A stretch of DNA of 64,000 nucleotides from Rubinisphaera italica (GCF_007859715.1 NZ_SJPG01000001.1:2320728-2384727), one strand, 5' to 3'. Counted from the first letter of the stretch, positions 17,782-26,971 are shown. Numbers and translations: made by a program. Notes: generated by a model from the letters alone, not told the origin.

Positions 17782-18645
17782 TCAATCAACCTCAGCACCA
17801 GAAGAGGCCAGCATCAGCATTAACATCGAAGCATTAAAAAATGCATGGGCTAGCACGACGCTCCAGTAACTTTTGCGTTGAATTTGACTCCAGGCCAGGC
17901 ATAACGCTAACGGCATCAATTGCAGGGCATCGTATTTTCCATGGCCCAGGCAGAAGAGAATAGAGATCACAAGAGCAGCCACACGTTTCAAATTTTGTTC
18001 CGAATATCCTGAGGCTCGCAACTTTTCCATGAGTCCATTGAGTAACAGAATTCGAAACAGCAATTCTTCAAATAACGGAGCGACAACGACTGCTCCCAAG
18101 CCAATTAAACCGACCAGCAGATAATCCTTTTGTTGATCGAGCATTTGCAGCAGTACATGTTGTGTCTCAGGAGTTTTCCAAAGAAGTGAGAGGAGTAGCA
18201 TCAGGAATGTGGGGGCAAAAGCCATGACAAATAGCTGAAACCCGGATTTCAATTCTTCGACCAGCGTCTCGACCCGAAAATAGTCTGACAGATTGCCAGT
18301 TCCTGGTGAGACTTTCCAAAGAAAGATCAGCAGGCTTGTCACACAAGCCGGCAGCAACGTGGTCAGCATAAACAAACCTGAATAATTCGGATCAGTACTT
18401 TTTGGGGCTTCTGCAGTCCCAGATAGCAAGTTCGATGTGACTTGCAGAATCACCCAGAAAATCGCCAGCCACATTGGCGCTGCTGGAATAGGAGACCGGA
18501 TTTGCGGATTCACACGAAAACAGACTGGAGTGGATATTCCCTCATTCGAAAAACGTTCGAGCGACCATTTTACCCAACGGTAAAGGCTCAGGAAGAAAAC
18601 AATATAGATGAAGATGGAGACCAGGTTCTGTAGGAAGTGTTGCAA
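17782..18645 (-). CDS. CPBP-family intramembrane protease
   Basis: 287-residue polytopic membrane protein with about seven hydrophobic segments. The protease motif is E193-E194-x3-R198 in LFEELLFRIL, the second motif is His235 in FCLGHGKYD, and the third is AHAFFNAS (His267, Asn271). Same family as the 360-residue protein at 6100-7182 but clearly divergent in sequence. N-terminal helix at residues 5-22. Substrate unknown. Convergent with clpX across the terminator. Confidence 0.87.
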   Translation of the reverse strand: MQHFLQNLVSIFIYIVFFLSLYRWVKWSLERFSNEGISTPVCFRVNPQIRSPIPAAPMWLAIFWVILQVTSNLLSGTAEAPKSTDPNYSGLFMLTTLLPACVTSLLIFLWKVSPGTGNLSDYFRVETLVEELKSGFQLFVMAFAPTFLMLLLSLLWKTPETQHVLLQMLDQQKDYLLVGLIGLGAVVVAPLFEELLFRILLLNGLMEKLRASGYSEQNLKRVAALVISILFCLGHGKYDALQLMPLALCLAWSQIQRKSYWSVVLAHAFFNASMLMLMLASSGAEVD

Positions 18646-19018
18646 TGCGATATGAATTTCATAGAGAGAAGTAAGTTTTGCCAGTGTGGACTGTCAAATT
18701 GAAAGCGAACAATCAGGTTTGTTGTAGAAATAGTCAAATGATTAATAAGAAAAAAAACAGCAAATGAACGCAGAGTTTTATCATCCGCGTTTATCCGTGC
18801 CACCAACGAAAAATGTTTTGTGGCTTGTGCAAAACTTTGAAAACAATCAATTGGGGTTCGGCGATCTGATCAATCCAGCTGGGCCGGGAATTCTCGTAGG
18901 GAAGTCATAAATTCAGATTGTCCAGAATTGAACAACAATCTCTTGCTGTGCTTGGACGGCTTGGCGGCTCATAACTTCAACCGATTGGCTGTTCTAATCA
19001 CGCGTACTTTTGTCCTGC
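18646..19018. other. Intergenic region with repeat fragments
   Basis: 373 bp between two minus-strand genes. Contains a family F-type fragment at about 18763-18805 (ATCCGCGTTTATCCGTGCC), the 17-bp shared sequence at 18868-18884, and a family K-like fragment GGCTTGGCGGCTCAT near 18957-18972. I see no gene. Confidence 0.5.
18868..18884. repeat. 17-bp sequence shared with 12463-12479
   Basis: GATCAATCCAGCTGGGC, the exact inverse of the site ahead of the sulfatase gene. Here it lies 223 bp ahead of the CPBP protease start. Confidence 0.4.
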
Positions 19019-19618
19019 TTAGGGAATGTTTTTCAATTGTATCTGCGCGGGAACTGATCCACGGTCGGCGGCCAGCTGAAAATAGATTTTTGCTAATCGG
19101 GGATTATTGTCATCGACCGCCTGTAAGGCTTTTTGATAATAAGTCTCTGCCAAACTTGAGGAATAGGTCGTTGGCTGAGACTTGGTTATTGGATATTGTG
19201 TCCGTAATTTTCGCTGAACAGGATTCACATCAGCGGTTTGGCGAAAACGATGAATGTGCATATTTGAAGGAGATTCACTTTCGAACGTCAACGGCAAACT
19301 CTGCTCACCCTGCTGTAAAAGTAAAGCGTCCATCTCTTCAAAATCATGGATATACGCGGAAACCGAAACCGACTGATGTGTGAGCGATCGAGAAGTACTG
19401 GAACCGGGTGGCCAGGTTCTTGAATGAAAACGAGAATCGCGAGCTGTTCCCAGACTTCCCAGATGAGTCGTGCCCCGATCTGGGACACTGACAGTGCTAT
19501 TGATAGAAAATCGTGAGACGACTGGTTGTTGAACTGTGACGGATTGAGCCTCAGTTTCTGGAGTCGTGATTAGAATGAAAAGGCACATTGCAGTGAGAGT
19601 GAGTAATCTGTAACTCAT
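19019..19618 (-). CDS. Secreted hypothetical protein with TPR/Sel1-like end
   Basis: 199 residues with a clear Sec signal peptide (hydrophobic 6-20, cleavage probably after residues TEA-Q near 25). The middle (30-140) is Ser/Thr-rich and without recognised domain. The last about 45 residues (YYQKALQAVDDNNPRLAKIY and following AADRGSVPAQIQLKNI) look like one tetratricopeptide or Sel1-type repeat. Transcribed divergently from the kinase gene at 19756, sharing a 137-bp promoter region. No family recognised; likely a planctomycete-specific envelope protein. Confidence 0.7.
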   Translation of the reverse strand: MSYRLLTLTAMCLFILITTPETEAQSVTVQQPVVSRFSINSTVSVPDRGTTHLGSLGTARDSRFHSRTWPPGSSTSRSLTHQSVSVSAYIHDFEEMDALLLQQGEQSLPLTFESESPSNMHIHRFRQTADVNPVQRKLRTQYPITKSQPTTYSSSLAETYYQKALQAVDDNNPRLAKIYFQLAADRGSVPAQIQLKNIP

Positions 19619-19755
19619 TGTTCCTCCAGAAAAAATCCGCTACGAGAGCATTTTATCCTACAGGATCGATATGGTTTTATGGTAGGATAACAGACATTCA
19701 TCATTCGATATGTTCAGCTGATCTTAACATATACCCCTTTCATTATTGATCACTT

Positions 19756-21183
19756 ATGGATCCTTTTCAAAGTCTTCATGAAAATTTGTCTGGAATTGAA
19801 TCGACTTTTATCCAAGAGGATTCGATGCCAGGTGAACTCGAAATGACGATGGATCGCAGTCGAGAACTGGAAGCTCCATTCTGGGATTCTCATCGCCCCT
19901 CCGATCATGCGAACTTGCAACTGGCAGAATTGCATCATGACGATGATGAGTGTGATCAAGTGATTGGCCGACGCTTTTCCCGATATCGCTGCGATGCCTT
20001 GCTGGGGCGTGGAGGAATGGGGCGTGTCTATCTGGCCTATCACAGTCAACTCGGTCGCCCTTGTGCGTTGAAAATCAGCTCTCCTTCAGCAACTCAAAAT
20101 TATCAGTCGAATTGGCTGGCAACACTTCAGGAAGGACGCTCTGCAGCGAAACTCATCCATCCTCACATCGTAACCGTTCATGCGGTTGGAGAAGAGGCCG
20201 GACGCTATTACATTGAAATGGAACTGGTCTCAGGAGGTTCGCTCAGAAACTGGATCAAACAGCAGGGGGCGATACCTGCATTGAAGGCGCTGCAGTGGAT
20301 TTCCTCGATCGGCAGTGGAGTCGATTTTGCTCACCGACATGGAATTCTTCATCGGGATATCAAACCGGATAATATTCTCATCTGCAGCAGAGGGCAGGCG
20401 AAACTTGCCGATTTCGGTTTAGCGCGACGCAACGATCTGCCCGATGCGTTACCGCATGGACAAATCATTGGCACGTTGCCCTATCTGGCCCCCGAAGTCC
20501 TGCAATCGGGAGAGCATACTACCTCAAGTGATGTCTACGCTCTGGGGATTTCACTTTATTATCTGCTGACTGGCCAATTGCCATATAACGGAAAGTCATA
20601 TGCTGAAATTGCTCATCGAATCCTGACGACCAAGCCATACGATTTACGGGAGTTGCAACCCGAAATTCCCCTCAATGTGGCGGAATGTGTGACCTCGATG
20701 ATGTCAAAGGATTCGCTTTCCCGCCCGAACAACGGCACCGCAGCCTGGCATCTGGTTTCATCAATACTCGGGCAGATGCGAGATGTTGATACAATCTTAA
20801 CAGAGGCTCTCGGACATGACTCCGCGGTGTCCTGGATACGTTGTCACGAAAAATATCGTCTGACTGTCCAACTACCCGATGGACGTAAGCAACGAGTTTT
20901 TGTGGAGAGTAGTAATCACAAAAACGACGAAAAATTGCTGCTTATTTATAGTATTTGCTGTCCAGCGACGGATTCTTTCTACGAAACGGCATTACGGTTA
21001 AATTCGGAATTGTCGCACGGTGGGCTGGCCATCCGGGAAATTGAGGGAGTTTCCCATTTCGTCATGGTGGATACCTATCCGCGTGGAACGGTTGATCCGG
21101 AAGAAGTCCGCAAAAGTGTGAGACTGGTGGCTGAAACTGCCGATTCGGTCGAAAATCAACTGACAAATGCCGATCTGAACTAA
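19756..21183 (+). CDS. Serine/threonine protein kinase with extra C-terminal domain
   Basis: 475-residue Hanks-type kinase. An acidic N-terminal stretch (1-75) precedes the kinase domain (about 77-340): glycine loop LLGRGGMGRVYLA (82-94), Lys106, catalytic loop HRDIKPDN (199-206), DFG at 219-221, and GTLPYLAPE in the activation segment. There is no transmembrane helix, unlike many PknB-type receptors, so it is cytosolic. Residues about 365-470 form a second alpha/beta domain (VFVESS, EGVSHFVMVDTYPRGTVD, VRLVAETADSVE) that resembles YbjN or type III secretion chaperone folds. Diverges from a secreted protein gene. Confidence 0.9.
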   Translation: MDPFQSLHENLSGIESTFIQEDSMPGELEMTMDRSRELEAPFWDSHRPSDHANLQLAELHHDDDECDQVIGRRFSRYRCDALLGRGGMGRVYLAYHSQLGRPCALKISSPSATQNYQSNWLATLQEGRSAAKLIHPHIVTVHAVGEEAGRYYIEMELVSGGSLRNWIKQQGAIPALKALQWISSIGSGVDFAHRHGILHRDIKPDNILICSRGQAKLADFGLARRNDLPDALPHGQIIGTLPYLAPEVLQSGEHTTSSDVYALGISLYYLLTGQLPYNGKSYAEIAHRILTTKPYDLRELQPEIPLNVAECVTSMMSKDSLSRPNNGTAAWHLVSSILGQMRDVDTILTEALGHDSAVSWIRCHEKYRLTVQLPDGRKQRVFVESSNHKNDEKLLLIYSICCPATDSFYETALRLNSELSHGGLAIREIEGVSHFVMVDTYPRGTVDPEEVRKSVRLVAETADSVENQLTNADLN

Positions 21184-21392
21184 CAGCCTGACCTGCAGAT
21201 TGGACTCATCTTCTCGATAATTCATCATGAGCCTGAATAATCGGACATGAAATGTCGTCGGAAGGCCTTGCACTGACATAACTCTGCTCAAGATATTGAC
21301 CAGACGTCTGCTATCTTGATAATTTAATAGACATAACTAACGATATTTTGCATTCAGGGGTCAAGACTCTGTCCTGACATTTGAGGATTCTC

Positions 21393-22160
21393 ATGAGATT
21401 TCAGTTGATATTTGCATTTGCCACCCTGGTTGCCTTGGGCACTACAACGAACCTGCATGCACAGGGTGATGAAGGTTTCTCCAGAAAAGTTCGTTCCGAA
21501 ACTCAGGGGAATGAGCGGAGTCGCCAGAGTTCTTTGATCGTGATGGAAGTTGATATGAAGCCATTACGTTTGATTTGGGTTGACACTTTAAATCCTCAGA
21601 GCGGACAATTAGAGCCTCAGATGTACATCTACTTGTGCTATCGAGCCATTAACCGTCCTATGGCAACGCCAAGTATTCGCGAAGCAGAACCTCAAAATCT
21701 GGCTGATCCTGAACCTAGCCCTCCCTACTTCATTCCAGAATTTACACTTGTAACCGAAGATACTCCTGACAAAAGGGCTGTGACTGATCAAGTATTGCCA
21801 CACGTTCAGGAAGCAATCAATCAGAAAGAGCGTCGCAAATTTAAAAATTCGATCACCATTGTCGGACCAGTACCACCGGCTACAGACGAACAGGCTAACG
21901 ACCAGAATGCCTTGTATGGTGTCGCCATTTTTCCTGGAATTGACCCGGCGGTCGATCGATTCACCGTCTATATGTCTGGGTTTTCAAATGGTTACCGAAC
22001 CGTTCAAGGTCCGAATGGCGAAACTATTCTTGAACGTAAGACCATTAAACAGGAATTCTGGCGACCGGGTGATCAGTTCGATCCCGAATCTCCCGAGTTC
22101 CGATTTCAGGGGGATCCCCAATGGATTTACCGCCCGGATGCACCTCTCATAGAAGAATAG
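21393..22160 (+). CDS. Secreted hypothetical protein
   Basis: 255 residues. Sec signal peptide ends after AQG near residue 24. The mature part is polar with repeated Pro/Glu segments (NLADPEPSPPYFIPE) and no recognised domain. The final third contains GVAIFPGIDPAVDRFTVYMS and a Trp/Pro-rich end. Start chosen at 21393, where GAGG lies 8 bases ahead; an upstream TTG in frame at 21381 overlaps that ribosome site and is unlikely. Follows the kinase gene by about 210 bp with no obvious shared transcript. Confidence 0.75.
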   Translation: MRFQLIFAFATLVALGTTTNLHAQGDEGFSRKVRSETQGNERSRQSSLIVMEVDMKPLRLIWVDTLNPQSGQLEPQMYIYLCYRAINRPMATPSIREAEPQNLADPEPSPPYFIPEFTLVTEDTPDKRAVTDQVLPHVQEAINQKERRKFKNSITIVGPVPPATDEQANDQNALYGVAIFPGIDPAVDRFTVYMSGFSNGYRTVQGPNGETILERKTIKQEFWRPGDQFDPESPEFRFQGDPQWIYRPDAPLIEE

Positions 22161-22182
22161 TTATTCTCAGCTAATGATTTTC

Positions 22183-22292
22183 AGGCGAGCCGAGTCAGTC
22201 ATGACTCGGGTACGTTCGAGGGAGTATTTGCAAGATCGGTCGCACAATGAGCGTGACGACACCCGTGCCATAACTGGCACGGCTCGCCTTCG
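22183..22292. repeat. Inverted-repeat family D, copy 1
   Basis: AGGCGAGCCGAGTCAGTCAT (then GACTCGGGTACG) at one end and CACCCGTGCCATAACTGG (then CACGGCTCGCCT) at the other. It sits between two convergent genes (stop at 22160 plus, dapB stop at 22304 minus). Same family as 58902-59018; a diverged arm is at 23221-23250. Confidence 0.85.
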
Positions 22293-22303
22293 CAAGAATC
22301 TCA

Positions 22304-23110
22304 TTAAAACCCAAGGACATCATCCATCGTGTAGAGTCCCGGTTTTTGTCGCGAGAGAAAACAAGCGGCATTGACGGCTCCGACAGCGTAACTGTCCCGG
22401 TTGTGACCGCGAACATTGACTTCCAGCGTTTCTCCGAGCAACCCGAACACAATACAGTGCTCGCCGACATTGTCTCCTGTCCGCAATGCGTGATACCCAA
22501 TTTCAGTCTGCTTACGCTGACCGGTTCGACCATGCCGTCCGTGTACATGCTCTGTTTGTCCAAGTTCTGCAGCGACTATCTCTCCAAACTTGAGAGCCGT
22601 GCCGCTAGGAGCATCTGCTTTGTAACGATGGTGCCGTTCGACGATTTCGACATCGACCCCATCCGGCAAATCCTTCAACGCCCGGGCTGCTTCCCGCACG
22701 AGTTTCATTCCCAGGTTGACTGCTGTGCTGGTGTTGGGAGCAATTAAAAGAGCTGTCATCTGGCTTGCAGCCAGTACTTCTTTTCGTTGATCCTCAGTCA
22801 AGCCAGTCGTCGCCACCAGCAACGGAATTTGTCGTTCGCCACAGATTTTTGCAATCTTCACGCAGGCTTCAGGAACTGAGAAATCGATCATGACATCCGG
22901 GGCATCAATAAATTCGTCGGCACGAGTCAGCGGAACATCAATGTTTCCCACACCAGCCAACTGACCAGCATCCTGCCCCAGCAGGGGAGAGGAGGGGGAA
23001 TCGAGTGCGAGACTGACACGATGCAGGTCACCAGCCTGGGCAGCTTTCACAATCATCCGCCCCATACGACCAGCGGCTCCATGAACCCCAATTTTTACAA
23101 CATCCGACAT
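22304..23110 (-). CDS. dapB: 4-hydroxy-tetrahydrodipicolinate reductase
   Basis: NAD(P)H-dependent reductase in lysine and meso-diaminopimelate synthesis, the latter needed for planctomycete peptidoglycan. 268 residues. Nucleotide loop VHGAAGRMGRMI near the N-terminus, VATTGLTEDQR in the middle, and the family signature ERHHRYKADAPSGTAL with catalytic His and Lys. Start set at ATG 23110 (MSDVVKIG), with GGAACAGG ahead; an in-frame ATG 15 bases upstream is less likely. Convergent with the secreted protein gene across a family D repeat. Confidence 0.95.
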   Translation of the reverse strand: MSDVVKIGVHGAAGRMGRMIVKAAQAGDLHRVSLALDSPSSPLLGQDAGQLAGVGNIDVPLTRADEFIDAPDVMIDFSVPEACVKIAKICGERQIPLLVATTGLTEDQRKEVLAASQMTALLIAPNTSTAVNLGMKLVREAARALKDLPDGVDVEIVERHHRYKADAPSGTALKFGEIVAAELGQTEHVHGRHGRTGQRKQTEIGYHALRTGDNVGEHCIVFGLLGETLEVNVRGHNRDSYAVGAVNAACFLSRQKPGLYTMDDVLGF

Positions 23111-23220
23111 AACGCCTGTTCCCACTTAAGAAGACCCATTTCCTGCTATTCAAAGTAAAAATAGCGTTTTAAGGACGATCTCTCCAGTGAGTCAGCATAA
23201 TCATAGAAGCACTGATTCAA

Positions 23221-23405
23221 CAGGTGAGCCGGGTCAATCATGACTCGAAGGGTGGCACTGGCTCTGCCAGTGTACTGTAACTTCAATGTTGGTATCGACT
23301 TGAATTGTCGAAGCCAGTGGCACATAACCAGAAACTTAAAACAGAACGATCCACTAAGGGCAGGGTGGCAGGGGGCGCAGCAAAGCGGAGCCCCCAGAAT
23401 CTCAT
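23221..23405. repeat. Cluster of three repeat fragments (families D, C and a third)
   Basis: In order: a family D arm (GGTGAGCCGGGTCAATCATG, 23223-23242); an inverted pair GTGGCACTGGCT (23252-23263) and AGCCAGTGGCAC (23312-23323) with 48 bp between; and a family C arm (GGGTGGCAGGGGGCGCAGC, from 23363). They fill the 310-bp spacer between dapB and the M24 peptidase gene. No gene seen. Confidence 0.7.
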
Positions 23406-23420
23406 TGATCAATGAGAAAC

Positions 23421-24611
23421 TCAACCAATAATTTCAATCTCAGTCTGCACCGGGCCACCTGTCACATGCACATTGGAAGTACGATCAATAAAGACATCGA
23501 CCTCACTGCGAAGGCCGAAATTGTCGAGATACAATCCAGGTTCGATTGTAAACAGGGCTCCGGGAATCAGGAGTCGTTCTTCGTGCATTTCGTAGTCGTC
23601 CAGATGAGCACCGTTACTGTGAACTTCCTGCCCGAGACTATGCCCCGTGCGATGCAGAAAATACTCTTCCTGACCAGCCTCGGAGATTACCTTACGAACC
23701 TGATGATCGACTTCCCAACCCGCGAGTGGTTCACCGGCTGCCATTCTCTCTTTAACGAGCTCAATCCCAGCATCTCGGGCGTCTGTGACAATCTTGAAAG
23801 CGTGTGTGTATTCGTCGGGTAGCTCTTCACCCACGTAAAACATACGGGTTAAATCGCTGTAAATCGCTCCTGGCTGCTTCCCTTTGCACCACATGTCAAT
23901 CATCACCAGATCGCCCGGCTTAATCGTTGTCGCGGCTCCTGCACCGGTTTCATAATGAGGAAAGCGATTATTCGGCTGCCGGGCAACAATCGGTGGCGAG
24001 TAGGTCGTCATATTGTGATCGGCAAAAAACGACATGATTCGATCGCGAACCTCAATTTCGTTTGTCGAACCTTCACTGGAAATCTTATCGGCAATGAATT
24101 GGCTGGCCATCGTGAATGCACTCGTGGTCACCTCATTGGCTTCCAGATGCATTTGCCATTGAGCCTCCGATAAGCAGGCATCAAAGTGCTGAATCAAATC
24201 TCCCGAAGAGACAACATCCGGCCCACATTTGCGGATGAGTTCAATGGTTCCTGCATCCACTCGTGAAATATAGGGATTACTGGCATCTGGGGCATATTCC
24301 ATTGCCAGAGTAGGAACAGTCGACAAGGTGTGATGCAAAATATCGTGCAATTCCCGCCAGCTGCGATAGATTTTTTTCAGACCAGGCAAACTATCCAGAG
24401 CATCGGTCTCGATACCATGCACAATCCGCACCGGCTCTCCGCTTGCAGGCACGAAATAAAACCAGCGTCGAGAACCGGCATGGTTTTCCGTCAGCCCCAA
24501 AACCGACCGAGCCAGTGGATTCGTCCCCCGGAAATCGTATAACAACCACCCACGCAGACCAGCTTCAGTAATTGCCTGTTGAAGTTTAGCGATGAGATCA
24601 TCTGAGGACAT
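23421..24611 (-). CDS. M24-family metallopeptidase (Xaa-Pro aminopeptidase type)
   Basis: 396 residues. N-terminal creatinase-type domain (1-165), then the pita-bread catalytic domain. The five dinuclear-metal ligands are visible: Asp in VMIDMWCKG, Asp in IYSDLTR, His in HRTGHSLGQ, Glu in TIEPGLYL and Glu in RSEVDVF. No signal peptide, so a cytosolic dipeptide or proline peptidase. The substrate could also be something other than Xaa-Pro peptides, because the family includes creatinases. Single gene; 88 bp from the secreted CPFC protein gene, both minus strand. Confidence 0.9.
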   Translation of the reverse strand: MSSDDLIAKLQQAITEAGLRGWLLYDFRGTNPLARSVLGLTENHAGSRRWFYFVPASGEPVRIVHGIETDALDSLPGLKKIYRSWRELHDILHHTLSTVPTLAMEYAPDASNPYISRVDAGTIELIRKCGPDVVSSGDLIQHFDACLSEAQWQMHLEANEVTTSAFTMASQFIADKISSEGSTNEIEVRDRIMSFFADHNMTTYSPPIVARQPNNRFPHYETGAGAATTIKPGDLVMIDMWCKGKQPGAIYSDLTRMFYVGEELPDEYTHAFKIVTDARDAGIELVKERMAAGEPLAGWEVDHQVRKVISEAGQEEYFLHRTGHSLGQEVHSNGAHLDDYEMHEERLLIPGALFTIEPGLYLDNFGLRSEVDVFIDRTSNVHVTGGPVQTEIEIIG

Positions 24612-24642
24612 AAGTTATTTCTCGCTACATTTTAAGAACTCT

Positions 24643-24670
24643 ACAAGCACGATGCGCAAGTGAGTGTGTC
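24643..24670. repeat. Family E repeat, single arm
   Basis: ACAAGCACGATGCGCAAGTG followed by AGTGTGTC. One arm, slightly diverged, between the M24 gene and the CPFC gene. Full copies at 39591-39665 and 53733-53804. Confidence 0.7.
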
Positions 24671-24699
24671 GATTTTATGTTATCGACTCAGGTAAAAAA

Positions 24700-26058
24700 C
24701 TATCGAAACAGCAACCGAGCCGTTTTTACGGTCTTGGGATCCGTCTCTTCCAATTGAGCCAGATACTCTCCTGCTGAAACAACAAATTGTGGAACTTCAG
24801 CTGCAGGATCTTCAGGCCGTTGTTTTTCACAGGCAATCAGATAGCCAACGATAGCCCGTTTAATCGCAGGGACGTCGTATGGCTCGGAACCATACATCTC
24901 TTTTAATTTCGGTAGAAGTGACCAGTCTTCCCAGCGAGCCAGATCGATAATCACCAGATCAGCCAGGTCAGGATGCTGCAGCAGAATCCGCATCGAACTG
25001 CGGAGCCGTTCTTTATCAACTGTGCCGGGAGCATATTCCCAGAGGAATTTCAACGATTGCAAGGTCGCAAATGTTTCGCTGAAAGGAACCGGGCTGGGAG
25101 ATTTCAGAGAAGGTTTCAGCTTGGTTTCTTCCAGAACATTCAAGCCTTCCTCACCAGCGAGCAGAAGATATCCAGCCATGATTCCATCGATTCCCAAGCG
25201 GAAATCTTCATCGTTGGAGACAACTTTTTCTTTCAACTGAACCCGATCGGAATCATCACCGCATAATCCCAGAAGTAAACCGTACAGGCCAAGTCGCGTT
25301 ACAGAAGTTTCCTCACTGAAAACCCACTGACGCACTTTTTCCCTGGGGAAGGATTCCCGGACGGCTGCAATCGTATCATATGGGGCATTGGCGAACTCCG
25401 CGTAAGCATCGTCTGCAATCAGAGGATCTTTGGCTTCGAGGAAGTTGACGTAGTACCGCAAACGTTTTTGAGGATCATTCTCCGGTCCCGGTACATTCTT
25501 TACGTATTCAAAGCCTTCTTTGGAAATATCGAGAGGCGAAAGCCAATTCATTTCCGTGGGTGCTGTTGTAAATGAAACCGGGATGAGAATTGGAGTTTGA
25601 GCGGGCTCTTCGACAGGAGTGAGACCAAATGCGCCAACTTTCAGCCGTTTTTCCAGCAATCTGGTGGAGACACTTAAGTCCTGCGACCCAACAATCAAAG
25701 AGAACTGCCCAGCTTCGCCGGGATAATATTCTTTCAGAACAATCAACTGATCAATTGTGACAGCATTCGTATCGGGTGATTTGATAATTTTTTCAATGCG
25801 ATAAGTCGTCGTCCCTGGCGTACCGGCATCAAAGTCGGGAGGAGTCCCTTTCGTCCATTCCGCGATTACTGCTGCATCCGACTGGGCAATTTGCTCGGCC
25901 AGCGTTAATTGCGGGGCATTGCAGAAGGGGCAACTGTAAGCCGTTTTGACAGTGGCGGAGATCACCATCAGGCAAACGGCAACTAATGCCATTGTCCGCA
26001 TGGCGAACCGTGTCGCTGAAAATGTGTCAAACTGAGGAACTCGTATGTTGTGTCGCAT
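24700..26058 (-). CDS. Secreted protein with CPFC motif, unknown function
   Basis: 452 residues from ATG 26058, where GGAG stands 6 bases ahead; an earlier in-frame ATG at 26091 has no ribosome site. Long signal peptide with hydrophobic core around AMRTMALVAVCLMVISA. Right behind the signal is SCPFCNAP, a Cys-x-x-Cys that might bind metal or heme or form a disulfide. The rest is a helical, repeat-like region resembling HEAT-type packing (repeated LLRSS/LADLVIIDLARWEDWS segments). I recognise no family; seems typical of planctomycete exported proteins. Confidence 0.72.
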   Translation of the reverse strand: MRHNIRVPQFDTFSATRFAMRTMALVAVCLMVISATVKTAYSCPFCNAPQLTLAEQIAQSDAAVIAEWTKGTPPDFDAGTPGTTTYRIEKIIKSPDTNAVTIDQLIVLKEYYPGEAGQFSLIVGSQDLSVSTRLLEKRLKVGAFGLTPVEEPAQTPILIPVSFTTAPTEMNWLSPLDISKEGFEYVKNVPGPENDPQKRLRYYVNFLEAKDPLIADDAYAEFANAPYDTIAAVRESFPREKVRQWVFSEETSVTRLGLYGLLLGLCGDDSDRVQLKEKVVSNDEDFRLGIDGIMAGYLLLAGEEGLNVLEETKLKPSLKSPSPVPFSETFATLQSLKFLWEYAPGTVDKERLRSSMRILLQHPDLADLVIIDLARWEDWSLLPKLKEMYGSEPYDVPAIKRAIVGYLIACEKQRPEDPAAEVPQFVVSAGEYLAQLEETDPKTVKTARLLFR

Positions 26059-26201
26059 GATCGACTCCATCGCTTTGGGAAAGTAGTTCAATACATCATC
26101 TTGTCAAAAAATGTTGGCAAGAACAAGATCACTCGGCTAGCGGAAGAATGTACAGACTGGACAGGGGAGGTGTTTGTCTCAAAAAAGTTAGGATTCTTCG
26201 A

Positions 26202-26230
26202 TTGCAAGCCAGAAGCGGATGCCGTATAAA
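26202..26230 (+). promoter_or_regulatory. Sigma-70-type promoter of tRNA-Phe
   Basis: TTGCAA (26202-26207), a 17-bp spacer, then TATAAA (26225-26230). Predicted start near 26237, 25 nt ahead of the tRNA. Matches 4 of 6 and 5 of 6 consensus bases at the ideal spacing. Confidence 0.6.
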
Positions 26231-26239
26231 GTGTTCCCC

Positions 26240-26258
26240 GTTGCTGATCGCCAGCAAC
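26240..26258 (+). other. Hairpin in the tRNA-Phe 5' leader
   Basis: GTTGCTG-ATCGC-CAGCAAC: perfect 7-bp stem with 5-nt loop, three bases ahead of the mature tRNA 5' end. May shape the precursor for RNase P. Confidence 0.6.
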
Positions 26259-26261
26259 TTC

Positions 26262-26334
<73 letters not shown>

Positions 26335-26350
26335 CTTTGAGTGGTTATGT

Positions 26351-26391
26351 AGCCAGAGGAAAAACGATTTGTTTTTTCTCTGGCTTTTTTT
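26351..26391 (+). terminator. Terminator of tRNA-Phe
   Basis: AGCCAGAGgAAAAA, a short loop, then TTTTTTCTCTGGCT and a run of six T. Starts 17 bp behind the tRNA. One mismatch in the stem. The convergent gene at 26417 could use it from the other side only poorly. Confidence 0.85.
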
Positions 26392-26416
26392 ATTGGTTCA
26401 GGGAGGATCGTGTTTC

Positions 26417-26971
26417 TTAGCCTTTGGATTGCTTCAAAACCGGCATTTCTTCGCCTGTGATGGGATTGAGACGTTTGATCTCCACAATTTTCCACTGCCC
26501 CTCTTCACGCTGCCAGGTCAGTTCCCAACGTGTGGCGGCATGACCTGTGTAGGAAACATTCCCAACTGAAACTGTTCCATTGGCTCGAAAACGACTCAGT
26601 GCCCGGGAATTCTGAGCAGTCATTTCGACGGATAAATCGCTGACATGCATATCTTCATGAATGTCCGCCATCGTTAATCCGGTCAAAGCCAGTGTCCGTA
26701 ACGCGACCTGTCCTTTGGAAATTGATTCGACGACAACTGGAACCTTATTATCGATACAGGCCTCGACGACTTGATGCACTCTCAATTCGACTTCTTCACT
26801 TGAAGTGACAATTGCCTGCTCAAGAAAATAAGCTCCCGCCGAGCATGCAAACAGAATGAGGGCCAAAATCCAGTCCCGCCCCAAGCCTCTCTGCATCGCT
26901 CGACCGAGAAAGATGCCTCCCAAAATGAGAAAGAGAATCACGCCCGGCCAGGGATTTTCAGTGAACCACAT
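26417..26971 (-). CDS. Small membrane protein with NTF2-like soluble domain, unknown function
   Basis: 184 residues. Two hydrophobic helices at about 9-25 and 33-52, then a soluble alpha+beta part (60-184): VELRVHQVVEACIDN, VPVVVESISKGQVALRTL, ending with TRWELTWQREEGQWKIVEIK. The last stretch has the look of the NTF2/SnoaL-like barrel found in many envelope proteins. Gene is single and convergent with tRNA-Phe. No signal peptide cleavage predicted; it probably stays anchored. Confidence 0.7.
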   Translation of the reverse strand: MWFTENPWPGVILFLILGGIFLGRAMQRGLGRDWILALILFACSAGAYFLEQAIVTSSEEVELRVHQVVEACIDNKVPVVVESISKGQVALRTLALTGLTMADIHEDMHVSDLSVEMTAQNSRALSRFRANGTVSVGNVSYTGHAATRWELTWQREEGQWKIVEIKRLNPITGEEMPVLKQSKG

